Below, piece by piece: positions 1 to 7,114 of a DNA stretch of 64,000 nt. The DNA lies in assembly GCA_964615375.1 (NCBI GenBank), contig CAZTOW010000048.1, forward strand, positions 10,406 through 74,405. The letters run 5' to 3'. The stretch is from CAZKWG01 sp964615375. Lineage in GTDB: Bacteria; Myxococcota_A; UBA796; CAZKWG01. How positions within the stretch are numbered: the first letter of the stretch is position 1; each line of letters begins with the position of its first letter. The translations under genes were made by a program, and so were the position numbers. The notes under the pieces are model-generated. The model saw nothing but the letters and a program-made list of their open reading frames with translations, was not told the origin of the DNA and made no database searches.

Positions 1-1
1 C

Positions 2-292
2 GAGCGGGTGGGCGGGGCCGTGCGGGCCACGGATCTGGTGGGGCGCCTCGGGGTGGACAGCTTCGCGCTGCTCATGCCCGACTGCCTGGCGGACGACGCC
101 GCCCGCCGCGTGGACGAGGTGCGGGCGCGCTTCGGGGACTGGGTGCGCGGGCAGGGGCTCGCCGACGTGGGCTTCTCCGCGGGGATCGTGGACACGCGGG
201 CGGGGCACCACGATCTGCTGGCCCGCGCGCACCGGGCGCTCACCGACGCGCGGCGGGCGGGGGGCGGGCGCAGCGCGGTGATCGGCGCATAA
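2..292 (+). CDS. C-terminal end of a degenerate GGDEF-domain protein (partial)
   Basis: The reading frame enters from the left edge, so only the last 96 or so codons are present. The fragment looks like the second half of a diguanylate cyclase (GGDEF) domain: an R-x-G-x-D-S-F-A-L-L-M-P stretch sits where active enzymes have R-x-G-G-D-E-F-x-x-x-x-P, followed by a helix and the S-A-G-I-x-D strand. The signature reads Gly-Val-Asp-Ser-Phe, which departs from Gly-Gly-Asp-Glu-Phe, so cyclic-di-GMP synthesis is unlikely. A regulatory or nucleotide-binding role is an inference. The start and any N-terminal sensor domain lie outside the window. Confidence 0.6.
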   Translation, partial: ERVGGAVRATDLVGRLGVDSFALLMPDCLADDAARRVDEVRARFGDWVRGQGLADVGFSAGIVDTRAGHHDLLARAHRALTDARRAGGGRSAVIGA

Positions 293-294
293 AA

Positions 295-1026
295 CTAGAT
301 CGCGTAGCCAACTCCCAGGCGCAGGATCCCGAGCTGGTCCTCCACCGCGCCGGCGGCGCCGTCTTCGCCGTAGAGCTCGAGCGCGCGGCTGCTCCACTGG
401 AGCCCGGCGACGCCGTAGAGCCCGAGCACGAGGCCCCGTCGCAGGTCGAGCCCGTAGCCCGTCCAGGCCGGGCGCAGGTCGGGCCCCGCGCCGATGCTCA
501 GGGTCGCCGAGAGCTCCCAGCGCTCGCCCAGGCCCAGCGCCGCGCCCGCGCCCATCATCGGGCCGCCCGACCAGGCCTGGTACACCTCCGGCTCCAACCC
601 GCCGTCCTCGCCCGCGTGGAGGCCGTGCAGGACCAGGCTGCCGCCCCAGACGCCGATCTGCACGTTGGGCTCCAGCCAGACCGGGCCCAGGCCCAGCTCG
701 CGGCGGAGCAGGAGCGCGAGCGAGCCCTCGGCGCGGGCGCGGCGCTCGGCGCCCGGGGCGGGGAGCTCGCCGGGGCTCTGGAGCTCCTCCTCGTAGCGCA
801 GGTCCAGGCCGCGCGCGGCCACCCCGAGGCGATCCCCCAGGCGCAGCGTGGCGTCGAGCCCGAGGCCCTGGGCGCGGGAGGCGTCCCCGTCCCAGCCCTG
901 GCTGAGCGGTGCGGGGTAGAGCGGGCCGCTGGCGTCGTCCGCGGCGGTCTGGGCGCTGCGCAGGGCGCCCAGGGTCCAGCCGACGTCGACCTGGAGGAGC
1001 GGGGGCTCGGCGGCGAAGAGGGGCAT
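295..1026 (-). CDS. Probable outer-membrane beta-barrel protein
   Basis: A protein of 243 residues whose second half alternates hydrophobic and polar residues with many Gly and aromatic positions (for example W-L-E-P-N-V-Q-I-G-V-W-G-G and G-L-V-L-G-L-Y-G-V-A-G-L-Q-W), ending in a barrel-like strand, G-V-G-Y-A-I. This is typical of small outer-membrane barrels, but no specific family is recognised. Its ATG shares one base with the TGA of the upstream surface-protein gene, so the two are probably co-translated. No convincing signal peptide follows this ATG, so the true start may differ or export may use another route. The same frame stays open far upstream, but that part is an Arg-rich antisense-type translation of the neighbour and is excluded. 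Confidence 0.6.
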   Translation of the reverse strand: MPLFAAEPPLLQVDVGWTLGALRSAQTAADDASGPLYPAPLSQGWDGDASRAQGLGLDATLRLGDRLGVAARGLDLRYEEELQSPGELPAPGAERRARAEGSLALLLRRELGLGPVWLEPNVQIGVWGGSLVLHGLHAGEDGGLEPEVYQAWSGGPMMGAGAALGLGERWELSATLSIGAGPDLRPAWTGYGLDLRRGLVLGLYGVAGLQWSSRALELYGEDGAAGAVEDQLGILRLGVGYAI

Positions 1027-2192
1027 CAGCGGGCCCTCCGTCGGATCAGGAGCAGCAGCGCGGGAAGGAGCGCGCCCAGGGCCCCGCGCGCGGAGAGGTG
1101 GGCGCAGGCCCAGCCCCCGCCGGTGCGGAGCTCGGAGAGCTGGCCCGAGCCCTGGGGGAGCCCGCTCTCTCCCGGCGGGTCGGTCTCGTCGGGGGTCCCG
1201 GTCTCCTGGGGCTGGGCGCTCTCCTGGTTGGAGCCGGTCTCGACGGGGGAGCCCGTCTCGTCGGGGGAGCCCGTCTCTTCGGGGCTCCCGGTCTCTTCGG
1301 GATCGCCAGTCTCTTCGGGATCGCCGGTCTCCCCCGGGTCGCCAGTCTCGCCCGGCTCCTCGTCGCAGGCGTCGCCGAGCCCGTCGCCGTCGCGGTCGGA
1401 CTGGTCGGCGTTGGCATCCGACTCGCAGTTGTCCTCGTCGTCGGCGACCGCGTCGTCGTCCTCGTCCATCTGGAGCGCGGCGATGGCCCCGAACAGGGTC
1501 CAGGTCTCGCTGGTGGTCGTGCCGCCCGCGTCGTAGGCGTAGAAGCCCACGGCGCCGGGCCCGCCGGGCTCGGGGTCGGTCCCCAGCAGGCGCAGATCGG
1601 GGTCGGCCCCGTCCTCGGCGCTGGTGGCGTCCTGCCAGAGCTTCAGCGCCAGGTCCCCGTCCTCGCAGCGGAGGGTCAGGAGCCCGAGGGTGTTGGCGCT
1701 GTAGGTGGTCGTGTCCGAGGCCAGGATCTCCGCGACGCCGTCGCGCACGCGCACGAGAGCGGCGTAGGGGCCGCTGAGGTCCACGGGGACGGAGGCGCCC
1801 GAGTCGCCCAGCAGGGCCAGCGTGAAGTTCCGCGCGTCCTCGAAGCGGCAGACCAGGCCGAGCGTGTCGTCGTCCTGGGTGTAGAAGGTGGCCTGGACTT
1901 CTCCGTCCTCCAGCCAGACCTCCCCGTTGACGAGCCAGTTGTCGCGCGCCCCGCCCTCGCCCCAGTCGCCGGGGTAGTCGCCCTCGTTGTTGTCGCTGGT
2001 CGAGAGCACGTAGGCGTTTCCGGTGGAGCCCCCGACGTAGCCCTCCCAGAGATCCTCCTCGAAGCCGGCGATCCATCCGTCCACGTCCACCATGGACACG
2101 CCGTCGGCGTAGCCGTCATAGGACCAGTACTCCAGGGTCCCCGCGCGGGCGGGACCCTGGAGCGGCAGGAGGAGGAGCGCGGTCGCGATCAT
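1026..2192 (-). CDS. Secreted calcium-binding-type protein with Glu-Thr-Gly linker and MYXO-CTERM-like tail
   Basis: A protein of 388 residues. The chosen ATG gives a clean signal peptide (M-I-A-T-A-L-L-L-L-P-L then A-R-A). An N-terminal globular domain of about 250 residues is rich in Trp, Tyr and Asp. It is followed by a thrombospondin type-3-like Asp-rich segment (D-N-C-E-S-D-A-N-A-D-Q-S-D-R-D-G-D-G-L-G-D) expected to bind calcium, then about 80 residues of Glu/Asp-Glu-Thr-Gly repeats. The end is G-G-G-W-A-C, a hydrophobic helix and R-R-R-A-R, which resembles the MYXO-CTERM sorting signal. The expected fate is export, cleavage near the Cys and surface anchoring. Starts upstream of 2192 exist, at 2219 and 2291; the 2291 one would run into aspS. 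It is coupled to the downstream barrel gene. Confidence 0.7.
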   Translation of the reverse strand: MIATALLLLPLQGPARAGTLEYWSYDGYADGVSMVDVDGWIAGFEEDLWEGYVGGSTGNAYVLSTSDNNEGDYPGDWGEGGARDNWLVNGEVWLEDGEVQATFYTQDDDTLGLVCRFEDARNFTLALLGDSGASVPVDLSGPYAALVRVRDGVAEILASDTTTYSANTLGLLTLRCEDGDLALKLWQDATSAEDGADPDLRLLGTDPEPGGPGAVGFYAYDAGGTTTSETWTLFGAIAALQMDEDDDAVADDEDNCESDANADQSDRDGDGLGDACDEEPGETGDPGETGDPEETGDPEETGSPEETGSPDETGSPVETGSNQESAQPQETGTPDETDPPGESGLPQGSGQLSELRTGGGWACAHLSARGALGALLPALLLLIRRRAR

Positions 2193-2247
2193 GGGGGCCG
2201 CGTAATCCGCTGGCTCCATCGCGGCATCTCGTCGTGTCGGGGCTCGA

Positions 2248-4020
2248 TCAGCCCTGCTTCTGCGGCGGCACCAGACGGATGTGCAGCTCATCGAGCTGCT
2301 TCTGGCTCACCTCCGACGGCGCTCCCATCAGCAGATCCTGCGCCCCGATGGTCATCGGGAAGGTGATGACCTCGCGGATGTTCTCGGTCTCCGCCAGCAG
2401 CATCACGATGCGGTCGATCCCGGGGGCGATGCCGCCGTGCGGGGGCGGCCCGTACTGGAAGGCGCGGAAGAGGGCGCCGAAGCGGGTCTCCACGTCGCTG
2501 GCGGTGTAGCCGGCGATCTCGAAGGCGCGCACCATGACGTCCGGGCGGTGGTTGCGGATGGCGCCGCTGGAGAGCTCCACCCCGTTGCAGACCACGTCGT
2601 ACTGCCAGGCCAGGATGTCGAGCGGATCCTTGTGGTTCAGCGCGTCGAGCCCGCCCTGCGGCATGGAGAAGGGGTTGTGGGAGAACTCGATCTGGCCCGA
2701 GTCCGGGTTCCGCTCGTACATCGGGAAGTCCACGATCCAGCAGAAGCGGAAGACGTCCTTCTCGTAGAGGTCCAGCTCCGCGGCGAGCCGGTTGCGCAGG
2801 CGCCCCAGCACGGTCTGGACCCGGTCCTCCTCGCCGGTCACCACCAGCACCGCCGCGCCGGGGCCGCTCTCGGGGAGCGCGAGCAGGGCTGCGACCGCGC
2901 CTGAGTCCAGGAACTTGCCGATGGAGCCCTTGGCGCTGCCGTCCGCGCCCAGCACCGCCCAGGCCAGCCCGCCCGCGCCCTGCTGCTTCGCGAACTCCGT
3001 GAGCTGGTCGTAGAAGCGCCGCGGCCGGTCGGCGCTGCCGGGGACCACCAGCGCGCGGGCCACCCCGCCCTTCGCCAGCTCCGACGCGATGAAGGGCACG
3101 GCGGCCATGCTCTCGGCCACGTCCTGGATCTCCATCCCGAAGCGCAGGTCCGGCTTGTCGATGCCGAAGCGCCGCATGGCCTCGCGGAAGGGGATGCGCG
3201 GGAAGGGGTGCGGGACCTGGCGCTTGGAGAAGGTCGTGAAGACGTCGATCATCAGCGCCTCGACCGCGGCGAAGACGTCGTCCTGGGTCACGAAGGCCAT
3301 CTCGAGGTCGAGCTGGTAGAACTCACCCGGGCTGCGGTCGGCGCGGCCGTCCTCGTCCCGGAAGCAGGGCGCGATCTGGAAGTAGCGGTCGAAGCCGCTG
3401 GTCATGAGCAGCTGCTTGAACTGCTGGGGCGCCTGGGGCAGCGCGTAGAACTTCCCCGGGTGGACGCGGCTGGGCACGAGGTAGTCGCGCGCGCCCTCCG
3501 GGCTCGAGCTGGTGAGGATGGGCGTCTGGAACTCCAGGAAGCCCATCTCGGTCATCCGATTTCGGATGTAGGAGATGACCCTGGAGCGCAGCACGATGCG
3601 GTCGTGGATGCCCGGGCGCCGCAGGTCCAGGAAGCGGTTCTTGAGGCGCACCGTCTCGTTCGCGTTGATCTCGGCCGCGACGGGGAAGGGCAGCACGTCG
3701 CTCGGCCCCAGGACCTCGAACGCGCTCAGCACGACCTCGATCTCGCCCGTCGCCATGTTCGGGTTGGCCTGGCCCTCGGGGCGGGGGCGCACCACGCCCG
3801 CGACCCGGACGGTGCTCTCCACGCGGGTGTCGCGCACGAGGGCGTAGAAGTCGCTCTGCGGGTCGACCACGAGCTGCGTGGAGCCGTAGTGGTCGCGCAG
3901 CACGAGGAACAGGATGCCCCCGATGTCGCGGACCATGTGGAGCCACCCGGACAGGGTGACGGTCTTGCCGACGTCGCTCGCGCGGAGCTCGTCGCACTTG
4001 TGCGTGCGGTAATAGGACAT
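2248..4020 (-). CDS. aspS: Aspartate--tRNA ligase
   Basis: Cytoplasmic class II synthetase that charges tRNA-Asp with aspartate using ATP. At 590 residues it has the length of bacterial-type AspRS. An N-terminal OB-fold anticodon-binding domain (L-S-G-W-L-H-M-V-R-D-I-G-G-I-L-F) is followed by the catalytic core with class II motif 2 (F-R-D-E-D-G-R-A-D-R), the bacterial GAD insertion domain in the middle, and motif 3 near the end (G-G-I-A-P-G-I-D-R-I-V-M-L). Whether it also charges tRNA-Asn cannot be decided from sequence alone. It is followed on the same strand by the surface-protein pair after a short gap and preceded by the retropepsin-like unit. It is a housekeeping gene with no unusual features. 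Confidence 0.97.
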   Translation of the reverse strand: MSYYRTHKCDELRASDVGKTVTLSGWLHMVRDIGGILFLVLRDHYGSTQLVVDPQSDFYALVRDTRVESTVRVAGVVRPRPEGQANPNMATGEIEVVLSAFEVLGPSDVLPFPVAAEINANETVRLKNRFLDLRRPGIHDRIVLRSRVISYIRNRMTEMGFLEFQTPILTSSSPEGARDYLVPSRVHPGKFYALPQAPQQFKQLLMTSGFDRYFQIAPCFRDEDGRADRSPGEFYQLDLEMAFVTQDDVFAAVEALMIDVFTTFSKRQVPHPFPRIPFREAMRRFGIDKPDLRFGMEIQDVAESMAAVPFIASELAKGGVARALVVPGSADRPRRFYDQLTEFAKQQGAGGLAWAVLGADGSAKGSIGKFLDSGAVAALLALPESGPGAAVLVVTGEEDRVQTVLGRLRNRLAAELDLYEKDVFRFCWIVDFPMYERNPDSGQIEFSHNPFSMPQGGLDALNHKDPLDILAWQYDVVCNGVELSSGAIRNHRPDVMVRAFEIAGYTASDVETRFGALFRAFQYGPPPHGGIAPGIDRIVMLLAETENIREVITFPMTIGAQDLLMGAPSEVSQKQLDELHIRLVPPQKQG

Positions 4021-4067
4021 GCGATCTCCCGAAGGGAGCGCAGGTAACCCATCCGCGCCCAGGTCGG

Positions 4068-4517
4068 CTATCCGAGCGCGCCGACGTAGAAGTGTCGGCG
4101 CTGCTGGTGAGGGTCGATCGCCCAGCGCAGGCGCTCGAGCGCGCTCAGTCCCAGGAAGTTCGGGTAGGGCCAGTCGGGAAAGTCAGGATATAAGATGGTT
4201 GTCTCAATCTCGACGCTCGCGCCGGTGTCGCATACGAACCGCAAGCCTGTGCGGACGAGATTCCCTTCGAGATGGTGCCCATGAAAGAGGATGCGGTCTG
4301 GGTGACGAATCTCCCCTGCAGGCTCACCGCTCAGCTCGGCTTCGAACTCGGGGTGGAGGATGCACCAAGGAGCTCCGGTGTCCACGACGAAGTCGAGACG
4401 AAGAGGTGCTCCTACTCGATCATGTACGCGCGCTTCAACGACCACCTTCTGACCGCGATATAGATCCTTCCACTGGTCCCGGTACGGAAGCCAGCCTTGA
4501 AAGGAGAGGCTGGTCAT
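4068..4517 (-). CDS. Retropepsin-like aspartic protease
   Basis: A protein of 149 residues with F-V-V-D-T-G-A-P-W at about residues 43-51. This Asp-Thr-Gly-Ala motif is the catalytic signature of single-domain (retroviral-type) aspartic proteases, which work as dimers. A second Asp-Thr-Gly-Ala copy lies in F-V-C-D-T-G-A-S-V at about 94-102, and the closing F-L-G-L-S-A-L-E-R-L resembles the hydrophobic-Gly motif that supports the active site. Two Asp-Thr-Gly motifs in one small chain suggest either an internal duplication or an intramolecular pseudo-dimer. It is the last gene of a tightly packed three-gene unit, 2 nt after the preceding stop. No signal peptide is seen. Substrate unknown. Confidence 0.7.
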   Translation of the reverse strand: MTSLSFQGWLPYRDQWKDLYRGQKVVVEARVHDRVGAPLRLDFVVDTGAPWCILHPEFEAELSGEPAGEIRHPDRILFHGHHLEGNLVRTGLRFVCDTGASVEIETTILYPDFPDWPYPNFLGLSALERLRWAIDPHQQRRHFYVGALG

Positions 4518-4519
4518 CC

Positions 4520-5098
4520 CTACAGGACCTTCGTGACGAATGATCCCCCCAGGCTCCGCCCCCTGGTCGCGAGGTCCTGCTTGAGAGCTGCCAGCGACAA
4601 TCCGACGCCTTGGAGCGTACCGTCCTTAAGCGCCACCCACTGCCCCAGGTACGACTCGCGGTTTTCCTCGAGCCAGCGTCCGACGGTGTGGATGGTGTCG
4701 GAGGCGTCAATCTCGACGGCGCTCTGAGTGGATGGCGCTGTCACTTGCGCACGCTCCAGCGCTTCGATCCTGGCCTGCAAGGTGGCGATCTGGTGCAGGA
4801 GAGTAGACACCGTCGCTGGATCTGCAGATAGCGCATCAGGGGTCGGACTCGACTCCCTTCGAGTATGTAGTGACGAGGATTTCGGCAATATAGAAGGTAT
4901 TAATTGTGCACTGAAAAGTGTGCTTGAGCGGTCCTCGCCGATAAGAGGACTCAATTCAAGCATGTAGTTGTTCGCCTTCGAGAGGGTCTCCCAGCTCCAG
5001 GCGATGGGCGCGTGGTGCCCAGCCAGTACTCCCGGATGGCATCCGCGCTCGGGCACTTCTTGTCGTCGGTTCCAGCCCGTTACCGGCGCCGCGCTCAT
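4520..5098 (-). CDS. Protein with DUF5678-like C-terminal domain
   Basis: A protein of 192 residues. The chosen ATG has a strong GGGAGG ribosome-binding site 4 nt upstream and forms an ATGA overlap with the previous stop; the frame stays open upstream but is not needed. The middle is Ser/Pro-rich and probably disordered, with a short helix that looks like a coiled coil (I-A-T-L-Q-A-R-I-E-A-L). The last 60 residues (W-L-E-E-N-R-E-S-Y-L-G-Q-W-V-A-L-K-D-G and onwards) match the general shape of DUF5678, a small domain often found beside retropepsin-like proteases; that link is from memory. Function unknown. It probably works with the protease encoded immediately downstream. Confidence 0.6.
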   Translation of the reverse strand: MSAAPVTGWNRRQEVPERGCHPGVLAGHHAPIAWSWETLSKANNYMLELSPLIGEDRSSTLFSAQLIPSILPKSSSLHTRRESSPTPDALSADPATVSTLLHQIATLQARIEALERAQVTAPSTQSAVEIDASDTIHTVGRWLEENRESYLGQWVALKDGTLQGVGLSLAALKQDLATRGRSLGGSFVTKVL

Positions 5099-5748
5099 GT
5101 TCCCTCCCGAGATGAGAACATTGTACCCACAATCAGGTTGCTGAGCGAGCGATCTTCGCTGAGCCAGCCTCGAGCCTGGGGCATCCAAGCGATCTTGGCG
5201 CGAAGGTTGACGTGATAGGTCTCTTCCCGGTGGCCATATACCACTGAGACCTCGCGCAAGCCGGAGAGACCCTCCTCGAAGCGGTAGCCGATCTGCTCGC
5301 GCAGTGCGCGCTCTCCGAGAGGGGCCACAAGGGCATCCAGCGCGCGTGCCTCCTCACTCAGGGCCCTGCAGGTCCAGCCCGAACTGGGGAGATCGAGGTG
5401 AATGGTGAGGGTGGCGTTCACCGGAGCGGCACCCATGCCCTCATGAGCGAGCGCATGCAATCCCCGATGTCCGCCGATCCGATTGCTGCCCTTGACTACC
5501 TCCTCAGGTGGATCGCCCTCTGGAGCTCGGTGGAGAACCAGAATCCAGTGAAGATGGGCATCCTCCATGGCCCGGACACTTAGACTAGCCACTCGTGGCT
5601 CTTCTGGTGACGGGAGCACAGGTCCAAGCGCTCGCTCGCCATCATTGTCCTGACGGTCTGGCGCGCCGGCAAGCGCCCCAAGACGACCCCAGAGCTCAGG
5701 GCTGGACGGTGTACTCCAGCGAAGCACGACTACCGTTGGTTCTATCAT
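5095..5748 (-). CDS. Hypothetical protein, first gene of the retropepsin/DUF5678 unit
   Basis: I do not recognise this 217-residue protein. The chosen ATG (M-I-E-P-T-V-V-V-L-R-W) has a GAGG site a few bases upstream; the long extension in the same frame is Arg/Gly-rich and looks non-coding. The sequence has amphipathic strands and ends in a region that could be a beta-sandwich (E-V-S-V-V-Y-G-H-R-E-E-T-Y-H-V-N-L-R-A-K-I). There is no signal peptide or membrane helix, so it is probably cytoplasmic. Its TGA overlaps the next ATG, and all three genes of the unit are coupled or nearly so. The stretch is visibly less GC-rich than its surroundings, which hints at acquisition by transfer. Confidence 0.55.
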   Translation of the reverse strand: MIEPTVVVLRWSTPSSPELWGRLGALAGAPDRQDNDGERALGPVLPSPEEPRVASLSVRAMEDAHLHWILVLHRAPEGDPPEEVVKGSNRIGGHRGLHALAHEGMGAAPVNATLTIHLDLPSSGWTCRALSEEARALDALVAPLGERALREQIGYRFEEGLSGLREVSVVYGHREETYHVNLRAKIAWMPQARGWLSEDRSLSNLIVGTMFSSREGT

Positions 5749-5837
5749 GGACCTCGTGCCCCTGTCTCTCGTCAACGACCCTACCAGAGTACCCCTGGGA
5801 TCGCCAGCGCATTCCCTTCCCTCTGCTGGGTCAAGCC

Positions 5838-6404
5838 TCAGCCCCCCTTCAAGACCGCCTTGATCACGTCGTAGTCCGCGTCGCTCACCGCTCCCATGCG
5901 CACGCAGGAGAGGTTGCCCTCCGGGCTCACGAAGAGGTGCAGCGGCAGCACGGCGCTCGCGTCCAGGCCCACGCTCTCCAACCAGGGGTTGAGCTGGTCC
6001 AGGCTCTGGATGCGCACGCTCTCCGGGGTGGTGGGGTGGGTCTGCCGGAACTTCGCTACGTCGTCCGCGGTCGCGTCCACGCTCATGAACTGCAGGTCCA
6101 CGGGCGCGCCGTCGCCCGAGAGCTTCGTCTCCCAGCTCTGGATGCGCGGCATCTCCTCGATGCAGGGGCCGCACCAGGTCGCCCAGACGTTGACCCAGCG
6201 CCAGCCGGTGCCGTTGCCGGGCACAGGGCCGTCCAGCAGGGGGTAGGCGAAGGGGCGGTTCGGGCGCGCCTCGCAGAACTCGGCGGCGCTGACCTCCTTC
6301 TTGGGGGCGGCGGCGACGGCGTCCACGCGGGTGGGGGCGGTGGCGGTCGGCTTCGAGCCGCCCTCGCAGGCGGCCAGCAGGATTACAAGCGGCAGTCGAT
6401 CCAT
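5838..6404 (-). CDS. TlpA/ResA-like thioredoxin-fold lipoprotein
   Basis: A protein of 188 residues. It starts with a short lipoprotein signal (I-L-L-A-A-C, Cys at residue 13), then a linker and a thioredoxin fold carrying W-A-T-W-C-G-P-C at about residues 73-80, the redox-active dithiol of periplasmic reductases of the TlpA/ResA group. A probable cis-Pro region follows (V-L-P-L-H-L-F-V). It probably acts on the outer face of a membrane, reducing or exchanging disulfides. The start overlaps the end of the OmpA-like gene by 22 nt, making it the third gene of an operon with a VKOR-DsbA fusion; the operon as a whole looks like an extracytoplasmic thiol-disulfide system. Confidence 0.82.
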   Translation of the reverse strand: MDRLPLVILLAACEGGSKPTATAPTRVDAVAAAPKKEVSAAEFCEARPNRPFAYPLLDGPVPGNGTGWRWVNVWATWCGPCIEEMPRIQSWETKLSGDGAPVDLQFMSVDATADDVAKFRQTHPTTPESVRIQSLDQLNPWLESVGLDASAVLPLHLFVSPEGNLSCVRMGAVSDADYDVIKAVLKGG

Positions 6405-7102
6405 GCGATGAACGCGCTCCGGTTCAGTTCCTGGGACGAGCAGCTATCGGCGGCGCCGCTGCGCTGCCACTGGCAGAACTGGTCGTCGAGCTGCGCGAAC
6501 TCCTCGCCGAGCCACAGCAGCCCGACCTCCTTGTCCAGGTCGGGGTCGTTGAAGGTGGTCTTGACGTGGTCGATGACCGCCTTCGCCCGGCGCTGGGAGA
6601 GGTCGCGGTTGTAGACCTCCGAGCCCTCCGGGCTGGAGCGCGACACGACGAAGAAGTAGCTCGCGCCACGCTGATCGGCGAAGACCTTGTCGATGAGCGC
6701 GAGGTCCTGCGGGTCGAGGTCGGCCGACTCCTTCTCGAACTGCACGATGCCCGCGCGCTCGGAGAGCGGCGTGAACAGCGCGTTGAAGTCCGAGCCGGCC
6801 AGGGTCGCGACGCTCTTGGCCTCGAGCGGCTGGCAGCCGCGCACCTCGCCCGTGCTGAGCAGCCCGCAGCTCTGCAGCACGCGGCGCAGCACCTTCTTCA
6901 GCTCCATCGAGCAGTAGCCCTCGTCGGACGCGCTGGCGACGGCGACCTCCGGGGCCTCGGTGGTGGAGGCGGTGGCCTCGATCTCGGCGAGTCGGTCCTT
7001 GGCCCCGCTCACCCACACGATGGGCGGGAGCGAGGGGAGGAGCAGGGTGAGCGCGCCCAGTCCCCAGTGCAGCGCCTTGTTCATGACAGGCCTCCCGTTC
7101 AT
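6383..7102 (-). CDS. Membrane-anchored protein with OmpA-like C-terminal domain
   Basis: About 239 residues. A near-N-terminal hydrophobic helix (G-L-G-A-L-T-L-L-L-P-S-L-P-P-I-V-W-V) is followed by a low-complexity linker, a Cys-containing middle and an OmpA-like peptidoglycan-binding region (I-V-Q-F-E-K-E-S-A-D-L then L-S-Q-R-R-A-K-A-V-I-D-H-V). Six or more Cys residues suggest it is itself a substrate of the neighbouring disulfide machinery. The start is ambiguous: an 18-nt tandem duplication gives two in-frame ATG codons (7102 and 7084), each with its own GGGAGG site. The first ATG overlaps the TGA of the VKOR-DsbA gene and is preferred here. Confidence 0.68.
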   Translation of the reverse strand: MNGRPVMNKALHWGLGALTLLLPSLPPIVWVSGAKDRLAEIEATASTTEAPEVAVASASDEGYCSMELKKVLRRVLQSCGLLSTGEVRGCQPLEAKSVATLAGSDFNALFTPLSERAGIVQFEKESADLDPQDLALIDKVFADQRGASYFFVVSRSSPEGSEVYNRDLSQRRAKAVIDHVKTTFNDPDLDKEVGLLWLGEEFAQLDDQFCQWQRSGAADSCSSQELNRSAFIAWIDCRL

Positions 7103-7114
7103 CACAGGCCTCCC
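7079..7114 (-). repeat. 18-nt tandem duplication of ribosome-binding site plus start codon
   Basis: Two adjacent copies of GGGAGGCCTGTNATGAAC differ at one base. Each carries a Shine-Dalgarno-like GGGAGG, an ATG and an Asn codon, and because the unit is 18 nt both ATGs are in frame. The first copy also contains the TGA of the upstream VKOR-DsbA gene. The effect would be two alternative translation starts for the OmpA-like protein, six codons apart. Confidence 0.85.

Noticed and set aside
1027..2076. N-terminal extension of the beta-barrel frame through the surface-protein gene
   Set aside because: Arg/Gly-rich shadow translation of the overlapping gene; the ATG at 1026 fits the stop-start coupling.
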